Part shown: one piece after another, positions 1 through 8,897 of the stretch
Layout of the letters: each line of letters begins with the position of its first letter
Position numbering within the stretch: position 1 is the first letter of the stretch
Assembly (NCBI GenBank): GCA_905221605.1
Contig: CAJNDS010002616.1
Location: forward strand, 123,096 to 187,095
Source of the DNA: Symbiodinium natans
Taxonomy: Eukaryota > Sar > Dinophyceae > Suessiales > Symbiodiniaceae
Reading direction: 5' to 3'
DNA: 64,000 bases
The notes under the pieces: generated by a model
What the model saw: only the letters and a program-made list of their open reading frames with translations
Database searches by the model: none
What the model was told of the DNA's origin: nothing
Program-made: the position numbers and the translations under genes

Positions 1-1
1 T

Positions 2-3000
2 CGCTCTGAGCCTGGACTGTCGCCCACGGCCAATGAAGCCGAAGGAAATCGTGGTGATGGGGGTGAAGATCGACAACAAATGGTACAAGCGCTGACAGAT
101 GGTAAGGAGGTTGCAATGATACAACCAACGCCTCAGGTGGAAAATGAAGTGGTTCCGGTTCAAGCAGCAAATCCTTTCTGGAGCGAGCGGGCTCAAGAAG
201 AAATGAGACTTAGGCAATCAAGGCCGGCAAGTCTTCCCGCGAGCGGAGGGGATAGAAGTGGTGAAGGTACGAGGAGGCCGCCTTCGCTGCAAGATCTTTT
301 GGGTCAGGAACCTGCACCTGTTGAGAGACCATCGTCAGGCTTAATGGGCCAAATGGAACGAGGTACTATTGGTGGAGTGCAAGCCGACGAAGAACTCATT
401 CCTGATGTTAGTGGTGAAGAGCAAACTGAAGATATGGCGGTGGTAAAGCGTGCGCTGAAAGAGTTGCTTGTGCAAACAAAGGAGCTGGGGAACAGGTTGC
501 ATCGGGTGGAGGAGAAAAGCTATACCTCTGCTGCATCTGGGTCAGCTTCAAGGGCACGGAGCTCTGGAGTGGTGGACGCAAACACGGCATATCCTCTAGG
601 AATGACTCCAGAGAAGCAGTACCTGCCAGGACAAGTTTTCTACACGGATGGTATGGGTGGTTTTTGGACTGTGTTGCCGGATGGGTCATGGCTGCCTATT
701 GAGGGCTACGACCTGCCAAAGGGTTGTGATCTTCAATCCTTGCCTGGGTCCAGGAAGGGGGATGTTCAAGTGGAGGATGAAAAAGAAGTGCCAATGATGC
801 ATGTAGCTGAAGGGAAGAAACCCTCCAGATTGCCTCCATTGAATTACCCCACGGGAGGTCCTGCAAGTGGTGGATATGCAAGTGGACCACCTGGTTTAAC
901 ACATGTTCCGATTACTTCCGTGCCGTCAGGTGTTGATGGTTCTGCCGCACCTGTGGGGAACCAGCCCGGTTTTGTTTCAGCTCGGGAAACTGCAACGCAA
1001 GAGAACTCAGCAGGATCGGGTGGATATACAATGGTGGATGATGTTCCGTATCGGTGGAAAATGGTCGCTGGGAAGTTGGAATTAGAAAAGGTTCCGCTCA
1101 CAGCTGTTGCGCCCGGTATAGGACATGGACTACCTCAAGGGCCTGGTGGTAGGGTCAGTTTACCTCCTGGAGCAGTGGTGCCACGTGGTATGCCAATCAC
1201 TGGTGATAGTTCTGGAACCGAACGTCCGGAGGCTCTCGGGAAGCATGTGATGAGCCTTCCAACTTTGGCAGACTACACACCAAGCAATCCGACGGCACTG
1301 GGTGATTGGATCGCAATGATCGAACCAATGTTGTCTTCACTGACAGATACAGGAAGAGTGTGGTGGCAATGCGTCTACTCAAAGGCATATCAAGCGTATG
1401 CCAAATGGTTGAGTGTTTCTCCGCTGGAAAGGTTGGGCATCAAGGCTGAGCTGGAAGGGCTCAAGGTGGTTCAAACTGTGCACGTTTTGTTGGAGCAGAG
1501 AGCGGTGTCTTTACTGCTACAGGCGATTCCGGAGAGATTGAAGACCGAGATCGTTTCCGCTCGAATGTTGGGGTCAGTGATGATATTCTACAAATTGCTG
1601 ACGGTCTACCAACCAGGTGGAGCAAATGAGCGCAGCACAATGTTGAACTTCTTGGTGCAACCATCTCCAGCAACCTCGATCTCAGAGGCCATAAAGGGAG
1701 TGCGTCAATGGGCGCAATGGCGTTCCCGATTGAGGGAGTTGAGAGCGGCTGAGCCGGACGCTACCTTGCTTATCAAGGGATTGGATGGTTTGTCATCCGC
1801 GTTGCTGGCGAAACACCCTACGGTTCATTTCAGAGTGGCATCCTTTCGGGAGAAATTGGGGGTGGACTACTCGCCGACCTCTGAAACTGCGACAAAACTA
1901 GCTGAAATGTTACAGGCAGAGTTTGAACTGCTATTGCATAGCGCTGGTGAACAAGAGGTGAAGCAGGACTCGGACGCCAAGAAAAAGGCCAGGTTAAACA
2001 AGGCCCAAAAGGGAACTGGTGACGAGACAGAGGAGGGTGACAAAGGCAAAGGGAAAGGAAAAAGGTACAGCGGAGATGGTGAACGTCCTTTCTGTTGGAT
2101 ATATGGGAAGACAGATGCAGGTTGCAAGTTCGGATCCCGCTGCAAATTTCGCCATGACAAAGACTCCCTTGAGCGAGGAATGCCACGTGGAGATATTGCG
2201 GCGTTGCCTTTCAACCGTCATAAAAGGAGACGGCTGGCACGAGCAAAAAGGGTGGTGGTACACCTATTTTCGGGGAAACAAAAATGGCATTTTCCCAGTC
2301 GGGATGTGGAGGTACTGGAGCTGGATTTGACAAAAGGCGGTGACCTACATAATTCGAGCGTCTGGAAGTATCTTCTGCATCTGGCGGCTGAAGGAAAGGT
2401 GGTTGCTGTGGTTGGAGGACCTCCATGCAGGACAGTGTCAAGGTTGAGAGGTGAAGACGGTGGTCCACCTGTGTTACGCCGACGCTGTGGGCCTGAACGG
2501 TTGGGGTTAAAAAGTCTTCCTTGGCCACATCAAGAATTAGCTCAAAAGGATGGTGTTTTACTTCTGAAGATGCTTTTCCTATATGACGTGGCGGTGCATT
2601 CAAGATGTGGAACTGCTGAAGTCATCAATGGGAGTTCTGTCTTCTTTGGCATGGAAAGCCCTGGGGACCCTGAACTCATAGGGAAAGATTTCTCTCAGAA
2701 CGGCAAAACGGTCTTGAGTGCTGAGGATCTGGTGGATGGTTCTCAGGAAGGGCTCTCGAGTCCTACCTTCTGGAGTTGGCCAGAGGTGAAAAGCTTTTGT
2801 GAGCGTTATAAAATGCACGCTGCACATTTTGATCAAGGAGCGTTGGGACATGCTCTGGTGAAACCTACGACTTTCCTGGTGTCTGATATGGAACTATGGG
2901 AATCGTTGGAACAGGTTCGCGTGGTTGTTCCGTGGTCAGCAACATTCGCTTCTACCCTGGAAGAGCGTATTGGACAATCCTCTATATGGGCGCGATGGGC

Positions 3001-5389
3001 GTTTGGATTGGTTAAAAGAATACGTCACAGGTTGGCACAATGGTTGCATGAGAGCGATGCTGAACGGGAAGCTATGGTGTTAAAAAAGGAAGAACGAGAA
3101 GGGACGTTACGGAGGTTGACGACTGAGGAGCGAGCTTTCCGTGACCATTGCCTAAGGGGGCATATTCCTTTCAGACGTGATTGTCAAATCTGTGTGTCTG
3201 CCGCTGGAAAAGAGCGTCGCCATTTGAGGCGGAAGCATGGGGATGCTTACACTTTATCATTGGACTTAGCGGGCCCATACAAGTGTTCAAAGGATGCTCA
3301 CCAGCAGAAGCCACGACACGCTGTTATTGGTGTGTATCAATTTCCAATGTTGGATCCCAATGTGGGTCGCCCTCCAGAAAAGGAGGGAGATGCGGATGAG
3401 GTGGAAGATCAGGTGGCAGATGGAGGTGCTGGTGTCGGAGAATGGTTAGGCGATGCAGTCGCTAACTTCGAGGAGGAAGACTCTGCGCCGGTGGAACCTG
3501 CGCCAGTTCTGGAGGCAGAGGTGTTGAAAATCCAAGCTTCTGAAAAATCCTGGAAGGAACTGAAGGACCACTTGACCCAACCTGTCCGTATGATCAACTT
3601 CGTTATGGTGGAGCCGATTGTGGACAAACAGCAAACAACTGTTTTGTCGGCGGTTCAAAGGATGATGGTGCGCTTGCAGAGACATGGGTATCCGGTGTTG
3701 AGAATCCACTCAGATCGAGCGGGGGAGTTTGTCAATGCACGCTTCCGGTCCTTTTGTGAAACTCGTCTGATATATAGGACCACTGGTGATCCTGGAGTCC
3801 CGCAAACAAATGGGCGCGCTGAAGCGTGTGTGGGTTTATTCAAACGTGGTGTCAGATCGCTCTTAAAGGAGGCGCGACTCGGGCCGGCGTACTGGGCACT
3901 GGCTGCTCGCCATTGGTCAATGTTACGGTGGCAGAAAGCTGAAAGGGAGTTGGGGTTAAATCCTAAAGCATTGCTTCCCTTTGGTGCTCAGATTCAAGTC
4001 AAACGTCGTCCGTGGGAGTTGCTGGGTCCGGATGGAACAAAGAAAGGTCGGCAATGGGTCGATCGTACGCAGCCTGCGCTTCTTTTGGGTCCATGCGATG
4101 ACCTACCTGGTGGTTATTGGGTGGAAGCTCAAGGGACTGCAAAAGATCCGGATGAACTGGTGTTATTTCCCTGCACTACGATTTTTTCCAATATAAAGGA
4201 ACCGCCTGAATTGGAGCTGGAAGGGGTGGTAGAAGAACAGGAGCCTTCTCCTCCAGAGCATCGTCTCAAGGGGAAAAAACCGGCGCTTCGGTTCGCTGAT
4301 GAGGAAGGTCCTCCTTTACCTCCGCCTCGCGATCCTCCAGTTCGCCATCGGTTGATGGAGAAAAGCCCGGCCTCTTCACTGCGTGGTCATGTGGGCTCCT
4401 TGCGCTTGCTCCGCAAGCGGGGGGAGAGTCCGCCCTTAGAAATTTTCGAGGATGACATGCAGGGTCTGGGGGAGCGGGAAGAAAATGCAGATGTTGAGGA
4501 CAATGTTCCTGGTGATGAGTATTGGCCGACTTGCTGTTCTCCTCATGAAAATGCTTATTTGGTCTGCAAAAGTGAGACTGCTGGGGATGGAACACAGTTG
4601 GAAAAAGAAGAGCAAAAAGCCAAGTCAATGTATGAAAGGTCCATGTATGATTACGTGGACTGCGAGGAGCTTTTGGAAGGGATTGTATACCCAAAGAGGG
4701 TGAATCGAAGAGGTGGTGTCAACAATTGGTGTACAAGTACGCGAGCTCTGGTGTTGGGCCACTATACTCATGGCGGAGTGTGTGGTATTACAAAAGAGAC
4801 TCATCGGAGACCATGGCTATGTCGTTATTTGGCATCATTCGTGAGGCACCACAATCCTGAAGCCAAATTTTCTGCTCTTCAGATCTCGTGCAATGCTCCG
4901 GTGTCATTGCATAGGGATAGTCACAATGAAAAGCATTGCTGCAATTATGTGTGTGGCTTTGGTGACTATAAAGATGGTCAGCTGTGGGTTGAGGATGAAA
5001 AGGTTTTAGAGGAAGGAGCTGAAGTGGTGGAGCAATCCTATGGGAAGAAAGTCTTACCTGGAAAATTGGTGGATATCCACTGGAACTTCATGTCGTTCTT
5101 TCCGAGAAAACTGCATGGTCCTATGCCTTGGAAAGGGAACAGGGTATCCTTGACAGGGTACACACCTGTTTTTATGGAGCGTTTGGGCTACAAGGATAGG
5201 TGCTATCTTCTCCAATGCAAGTTTCCTCTTCCAGAACTACAAGCTGAAGAAGGTGAAAAAAGGAAATGGTTAAAAATGACGTTGAAAGAAACCTCGCTGG
5301 ACGACCTTGCAGAGGAAGTCGACTACGCTGTGAAAAGCGCATCAATGGGCTCTAGAGGAGCATTTGAGTATTCGACGCCTAATTGCTGA
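2..5389 (+). CDS. copia polyprotein part 1: Gag, CCCH finger, C5-MTase-like, integrase, 2OG-Fe(II) oxygenase-like
   Basis: The frame is open from position 2, so the ATG at 80 need not be the start and the N terminus is probably missing. Residue numbers count from that ATG. Gag-like region about 390-660; CCCH zinc finger with C672, C682, C688, H692 (C-X9-C-X5-C-X3-H). Methyltransferase-like region about 720-960: HLFSG at 728-732 resembles motif I, GGPPC ends at C783 like the catalytic motif IV, and E859 in MESP sits where motif VI has its glutamate. Integrase zinc site H1023, H1028, C1035, C1038; core D1062, D1212, E1248 (exact D-X35-E), with an acidic insert after D1062. Proline-rich linker about 1390-1500. 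Oxygenase-like region about 1545-1715: H1611-x-D1613, H1679, R1688. The frame closes at 5389 and RT continues in the +1 frame. Functions are inferred from motifs; activity is untested. Confidence 0.9.
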   Translation, partial: RSEPGLSPTANEAEGNRGDGGEDRQQMVQALTDGKEVAMIQPTPQVENEVVPVQAANPFWSERAQEEMRLRQSRPASLPASGGDRSGEGTRRPPSLQDLLGQEPAPVERPSSGLMGQMERGTIGGVQADEELIPDVSGEEQTEDMAVVKRALKELLVQTKELGNRLHRVEEKSYTSAASGSASRARSSGVVDANTAYPLGMTPEKQYLPGQVFYTDGMGGFWTVLPDGSWLPIEGYDLPKGCDLQSLPGSRKGDVQVEDEKEVPMMHVAEGKKPSRLPPLNYPTGGPASGGYASGPPGLTHVPITSVPSGVDGSAAPVGNQPGFVSARETATQENSAGSGGYTMVDDVPYRWKMVAGKLELEKVPLTAVAPGIGHGLPQGPGGRVSLPPGAVVPRGMPITGDSSGTERPEALGKHVMSLPTLADYTPSNPTALGDWIAMIEPMLSSLTDTGRVWWQCVYSKAYQAYAKWLSVSPLERLGIKAELEGLKVVQTVHVLLEQRAVSLLLQAIPERLKTEIVSARMLGSVMIFYKLLTVYQPGGANERSTMLNFLVQPSPATSISEAIKGVRQWAQWRSRLRELRAAEPDATLLIKGLDGLSSALLAKHPTVHFRVASFREKLGVDYSPTSETATKLAEMLQAEFELLLHSAGEQEVKQDSDAKKKARLNKAQKGTGDETEEGDKGKGKGKRYSGDGERPFCWIYGKTDAGCKFGSRCKFRHDKDSLERGMPRGDIAALPFNRHKRRRLARAKRVVVHLFSGKQKWHFPSRDVEVLELDLTKGGDLHNSSVWKYLLHLAAEGKVVAVVGGPPCRTVSRLRGEDGGPPVLRRRCGPERLGLKSLPWPHQELAQKDGVLLLKMLFLYDVAVHSRCGTAEVINGSSVFFGMESPGDPELIGKDFSQNGKTVLSAEDLVDGSQEGLSSPTFWSWPEVKSFCERYKMHAAHFDQGALGHALVKPTTFLVSDMELWESLEQVRVVVPWSATFASTLEERIGQSSIWARWAFGLVKRIRHRLAQWLHESDAEREAMVLKKEEREGTLRRLTTEERAFRDHCLRGHIPFRRDCQICVSAAGKERRHLRRKHGDAYTLSLDLAGPYKCSKDAHQQKPRHAVIGVYQFPMLDPNVGRPPEKEGDADEVEDQVADGGAGVGEWLGDAVANFEEEDSAPVEPAPVLEAEVLKIQASEKSWKELKDHLTQPVRMINFVMVEPIVDKQQTTVLSAVQRMMVRLQRHGYPVLRIHSDRAGEFVNARFRSFCETRLIYRTTGDPGVPQTNGRAEACVGLFKRGVRSLLKEARLGPAYWALAARHWSMLRWQKAERELGLNPKALLPFGAQIQVKRRPWELLGPDGTKKGRQWVDRTQPALLLGPCDDLPGGYWVEAQGTAKDPDELVLFPCTTIFSNIKEPPELELEGVVEEQEPSPPEHRLKGKKPALRFADEEGPPLPPPRDPPVRHRLMEKSPASSLRGHVGSLRLLRKRGESPPLEIFEDDMQGLGEREENADVEDNVPGDEYWPTCCSPHENAYLVCKSETAGDGTQLEKEEQKAKSMYERSMYDYVDCEELLEGIVYPKRVNRRGGVNNWCTSTRALVLGHYTHGGVCGITKETHRRPWLCRYLASFVRHHNPEAKFSALQISCNAPVSLHRDSHNEKHCCNYVCGFGDYKDGQLWVEDEKVLEEGAEVVEQSYGKKVLPGKLVDIHWNFMSFFPRKLHGPMPWKGNRVSLTGYTPVFMERLGYKDRCYLLQCKFPLPELQAEEGEKRKWLKMTLKETSLDDLAEEVDYAVKSASMGSRGAFEYSTPNC

Positions 5390-7727
5390 ACAGGAATGTT
5401 GCATTTTGGACGAGTTCCATGGATCGGCCAATGAGTCGAATGAGGCAAAAGGATCAGAGACTAGAGAATGGCTGGTTAAAGCGAAAAGGGCTGAGGAACA
5501 GCTCTCGAAGTTTTTGGTCAAAGCAGCTCAAGTTCAGCAAATGGTACAAGAAAATACCGCGCTTGAGGCAGCAGAGGAGGTTGAGTTTCTGCAAACAAAA
5601 ACAATCCCTACACAAGAAGCCATGCAAGAGCTGGAAAAGTGGAGGGAATCATTGTCGGACGAGGTGACGTCTTTGGTAAAAGAGTTGGAGGTGGTGGAAC
5701 CAACAACTCAAGAAAAGCTGGACAAATTGGCGGAAGAACCTAATGCACCGGTGATTGAGTACGTTCCCAGTCTGGTGGTGTTTACCCGGAAGCAAGGGAC
5801 AGGGAGGCGACGTGCCCGTATCTGTGCATGTGGAAACTTTATTTCGTCAACGGCAGCTACAGAGTATGAAGGGCCGAGGTCCCTCAGTCGTCACTCGCTG
5901 TACGCTCCTGGTTTAGATTCAACCACATTCAGGTGTCAAGTGAGGCACGCAGCATATATGGTGTGGATCATCGCTGGTTTAGACATTTCCAAAGCTTTTC
6001 TGACGGCGCCGATGAATAGGGCGCAAAGAGAAGGGCGTTTGGTGGTGGTGCAGCCCCCAAGGGCGGCGGTGAAATTGGGTCTTTGCACAAAGGAGGAGCG
6101 GTGGATTGTGAGAAAGGCCTTGTACGGTTTGGCCGAAAGTCCTGCAGCATGGGTGGAGTGGCGAGACCAACGTCTTCAAGGTATGTCTTGGGTGTCAAAG
6201 GATGGACAAGCAATGAGCTTTCAGAGGTCCAATGCAGACCCAAGTCTGTTCCTTATTATGGCACAAGAAAAGCCGGAAGGTGCAAGCAAGTTGGTAGGGA
6301 CAATGGGTCTTTACGTGGATGATTTTTTGATGGCTGGGACTATGACAGTGCTCCGGGAAGCCTTGGAACAGATCAGGAAGGAGTGGAAAACTTCTGAACC
6401 CGAGTTCTGTGGTCCAGGCTGTGGTGATGGATTCCTGAAGTTTTTGGGTGTCCAAATCTGGTATCGAAATGGCAGCTTCTTTCTCAACCAGGAGGACTTT
6501 GTGAGAGATTTGCTGAACCGAAGAGGGTATCAGATTGATGAAACTGGAAAAGGTAGTAACCTGCCAATGGTGAAAGAAACTCCAGGTGAAGAAGAGGAGG
6601 TGGATATTCCTTCCTTGCGAGCGGCTCAAGGTGCCGTAGGGGAGTTCCTCTGGGTGGCAATCAAAACTCGACCTGATTTGGCGTTCTGCACGAGCCAGTT
6701 GTCTTTGTGGACATCCCGAAGGCCGCGATTTGTGGTTAAAAAGGCTGAGGAGGTTTTTCGATACCTTGCTGCAACTCCAACGTTAGGCCTGACGTTCGGA
6801 GCAATCGCAACATGCGAAAAAGAAAGGAATGAGGTGTTGCGTTATGGACGAGGCGTCAAGGTGGTGGAGTCCTACGCGGATGCCAGCTTTGCAGCAGGTG
6901 AAAATGAAAAGAGCCACTCAGGAGCGGTGGTGGTGTGGGGTGACTGTCCAGTGATGTGGGCAACACAGAGACAATCAACGGTGGCTTTAAGTACAGCTGA
7001 AGCTGAATTACATGCGTCCATAGAGGGAGCAACGATGATTCAGTCGTGCACCCCTATAATTGCCGCTTTGGTTGGGACAGGTGAAGAATCGCTGCAAAAA
7101 GTGCTGTATACAGATTCGGTTTCAACGTGCTCGATCATTCAATATCCTGCTGGAAGCTGGAGGACAAGACACCTGAGAATTCGAGCAGCCGGTGTCAGGT
7201 CTCTGGTGGACCGTGGTTATATGGTGATAGCGCATCTTCGCGGTGAGTATATGATCGCTGACCTGTTGACCAAGTTGATGAGTGGACAGGTGTATGCAAA
7301 GCAAAAGGCACTTTGGGGTCTCCGACTGTTGGTACAAGGGACTGACTTGAAGAGGGCCTCGCTTGCAATGGCGGTCATGATGGTGGCTGCATCTCTGCAA
7401 GGGATGGCAACTGGTGGCGAAGAAGTGTCAACTGCTGGTTTCTTTTGCTCGGAAGAAGGGGTGTGCAAGGTCGCCAACACATCTACGGTGATGGTTCTGG
7501 CTCAAGGTATTGAAATGGTTATCAACAATTCAGACCTTGTTGCGTATTTGGTGGCAGCAATTATACTCTGGGAATTGGCATGGTGCCTCTTTCGGCAGCT
7601 GTTTAAATGGCTGTGGATCAAGAAAGCGGTGGCTATTCCTGCGAGTGCCACTTTGTATACAACAGTGGGTGGGAACTGTATGCACGCAAGCAGTGACTGT
7701 GATGTTCTGCGATATTCACAGCCCTGA
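5334..7727 (+). CDS. copia polyprotein part 2: reverse transcriptase, RNase H, hydrophobic C-terminal tail
   Basis: This frame opens at 5334 after a TGA and has no ATG near its start; it is +1 relative to part 1 and overlaps it by 56 bases. It is therefore either joined by frameshifting or broken by an indel. Counting from the TTG at 5364: the RT first aspartate lies in GLDISKAFLTAP, the copia LYGL-SP-AW block follows, and YVDD is at 317-320. The copia block TRPDLAF precedes RNase H. RNase H carboxylates: D506, E546 or E548, D584, followed by the ADLLTK end block. Beyond it about 120 residues remain, with two hydrophobic stretches (around 665-690 and 720-750) and then a basic segment; this looks like a membrane tail, function unknown. 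Confidence 0.9.
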   Translation, partial: KAHQWALEEHLSIRRLIAEQECCILDEFHGSANESNEAKGSETREWLVKAKRAEEQLSKFLVKAAQVQQMVQENTALEAAEEVEFLQTKTIPTQEAMQELEKWRESLSDEVTSLVKELEVVEPTTQEKLDKLAEEPNAPVIEYVPSLVVFTRKQGTGRRRARICACGNFISSTAATEYEGPRSLSRHSLYAPGLDSTTFRCQVRHAAYMVWIIAGLDISKAFLTAPMNRAQREGRLVVVQPPRAAVKLGLCTKEERWIVRKALYGLAESPAAWVEWRDQRLQGMSWVSKDGQAMSFQRSNADPSLFLIMAQEKPEGASKLVGTMGLYVDDFLMAGTMTVLREALEQIRKEWKTSEPEFCGPGCGDGFLKFLGVQIWYRNGSFFLNQEDFVRDLLNRRGYQIDETGKGSNLPMVKETPGEEEEVDIPSLRAAQGAVGEFLWVAIKTRPDLAFCTSQLSLWTSRRPRFVVKKAEEVFRYLAATPTLGLTFGAIATCEKERNEVLRYGRGVKVVESYADASFAAGENEKSHSGAVVVWGDCPVMWATQRQSTVALSTAEAELHASIEGATMIQSCTPIIAALVGTGEESLQKVLYTDSVSTCSIIQYPAGSWRTRHLRIRAAGVRSLVDRGYMVIAHLRGEYMIADLLTKLMSGQVYAKQKALWGLRLLVQGTDLKRASLAMAVMMVAASLQGMATGGEEVSTAGFFCSEEGVCKVANTSTVMVLAQGIEMVINNSDLVAYLVAAIILWELAWCLFRQLFKWLWIKKAVAIPASATLYTTVGGNCMHASSDCDVLRYSQP

Positions 7728-8209
7728 AGACGCTTTGTAAGCATTGCCTCAAGGATGGCTGGGTGGTGAATGCCGAGTTCCTTGGTGAGGAACGGGCCGC
7801 TGGAACGTGAATTTTTCAAGTGCGAGGTGAAGAAATCCTCAACGGTAAAGGATTCGGCCAATGAGCTGAAGGTTCGTCCTGGATGACGTAAAACCATAAT
7901 GTGCATTTCAAGCAGCTGGCTGCTGCCTAAATGGCGGTTTTTGGCCAAAGAACTGCACCTCCAATGCGTCCTAGGAAATCCTAGGACAGGGGGAGTGCGG
8001 AGCTGCAACTGGTAGTGTAGAAAGGAGTTGGTGATGGGAGTTGAAAAGGGTCAACGAACCCGGAAATTTTTGGCTCAAGATGACAGTGCACTTAGTGAGA
8101 AAAGGGTGCTTGGTCTTTTGGGTTTGGTTTGGTGTTGGTTGGTCCAGGGGATCAAGGGCTTCTGTTGGGGTTGACTGTTTTGTTCCCTGTCCTCCTTCGG
8201 TTGCCCCCC
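7728..8209 (+). other. 3' untranslated region and presumed 3' LTR of the copia element
   Basis: No credible gene. Purine-rich stretches near 8020-8050 could include a polypurine tract. The LTR cannot be defined without the 5' copy. The region ends against a CCCTAAA array. Confidence 0.4.
8068..8079 (+). other. 12-base match to the 3' end of the dinoflagellate spliced leader
   Basis: TTTTGGCTCAAG equals the last 12 bases of the 22-base DinoSL, from memory of that sequence. The bases upstream do not match, apart from a CCG. It could be a relic of a retroposed trans-spliced mRNA or a coincidence. Confidence 0.3.
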
Positions 8210-8212
8210 GTA

Positions 8213-8288
8213 CCCTAAACCCTAAACCCTAAACCCTAAACCCTAAACCCTAAACCCTAAACCCTAACCAGTAAATCCTAAACCCTGA
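8213..8288. repeat. telomere-like array, CCCTAAA orientation
   Basis: About ten 7-base units, the last ones degenerate. It starts directly at the 3' edge of the copia element. Confidence 0.95.
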
Positions 8289-8289
8289 A

Positions 8290-8391
8290 GTGCATCCTCA
8301 AGGTCGCTGCCAGTACCAGCACTGCAGCTGTGGGTGCGGGAATCGCCCAGCGATATCCTGGCATGCTCCAGCCGCAGAGGACTCTTGGTGA
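8290..8391 (+). other. exon-like island between telomere-like arrays
   Basis: A GC-rich open stretch of about 90 bases after AAG at 8303 and ending at a GT donor (CTTG before GTGAGG). Two frames read plausibly, so the frame is undecided. No homology recognised. Confidence 0.25.
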
Positions 8392-8392
8392 G

Positions 8393-8492
8393 GTTTAGGG
8401 TTTAGGGTTTGGGGTTTGGGGTTTAGGGTTTAGGGTTTAAGGTTTAGGGTCTAGGGTTTGGGGTTTGGGGTTTAGGGTTTAGGGTTTAGGGG
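8393..8492. repeat. telomere-like array, TTTAGGG orientation
   Basis: About 14 units, many with G substitutions (TTTGGGG). Confidence 0.95.
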
Positions 8493-8620
8493 AGGTATAC
8501 ATCAAGAGCTCCCTCCGGTTGGAGCTTGTTCTCGGGACCCTGCAACCCTGACGGTTATCGTCCTTTTACTTTTTACCCTCAGACCCTAAACTCAAACATC
8601 AGAACATCGAGCCATCAATT

Positions 8621-8664
8621 CCCTGAACCCTAAACCCTAAACCCCAAATCCTAAACCCTAAACC
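8621..8664. repeat. telomere-like array, CCCTAAA orientation
   Basis: Six units, slightly degenerate; a single CCCTAAA lies upstream at 8583. Confidence 0.9.
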
Positions 8665-8670
8665 TCTTGA

Positions 8671-8781
8671 GGATAGAGCTGCCCAGCTACTTGAACACGC
8701 CTGCGCGGCGGCCGGATGGCGAGCCCCTGCTTCCGGAGGAGCGGACGGCGGCCATGAGAAAGATGAAAGCAGCTGGGCTCT
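8671..8781 (+). other. exon-like island, possible terminal exon
   Basis: After an AG at 8671 one frame stays open about 36 codons with roughly 78 percent G or C at third positions, and closes at a TAG where the next telomere-like array begins. The predicted end reads AAMRKMKAAGL. An overlapping frame is also open but has poorer codon use. No homology recognised. Confidence 0.35.
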
Positions 8782-8897
8782 AGGGTTTAGGGTTTAGGGT
8801 TCAGGGTTCAGGGTTCAGGGTTCAGGGTTCAGGGTTCAGGGTTTAGGGTTTAGGGTTTAGGGTTTAGGGTTTGGGGTTTGGGGTTTGGGGTTTGGGG
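8780..8897. repeat. telomere-like array, TTTAGGG orientation
   Basis: About 17 units, including a run of TTCAGGG variants and one of TTTGGGG variants. This suggests local unit-by-unit expansion. Confidence 0.95.

Larger units (their letters stand above)
1..8209 (+). mobile_element. Ty1/copia LTR retrotransposon, 5' truncated by window edge
   Basis: Autonomous copia-type element. The order of domains is Gag, CCCH finger, methyltransferase-like, integrase, oxygenase-like, RT and RNase H; integrase preceding RT is diagnostic of copia. The 5' LTR lies outside the window, so the 3' LTR cannot be delimited by comparison. The right boundary is set where the sequence abuts a CCCTAAA array and is approximate. 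The coding region is intact apart from one frame change near 5347, so the copy looks young. Confidence 0.9.
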
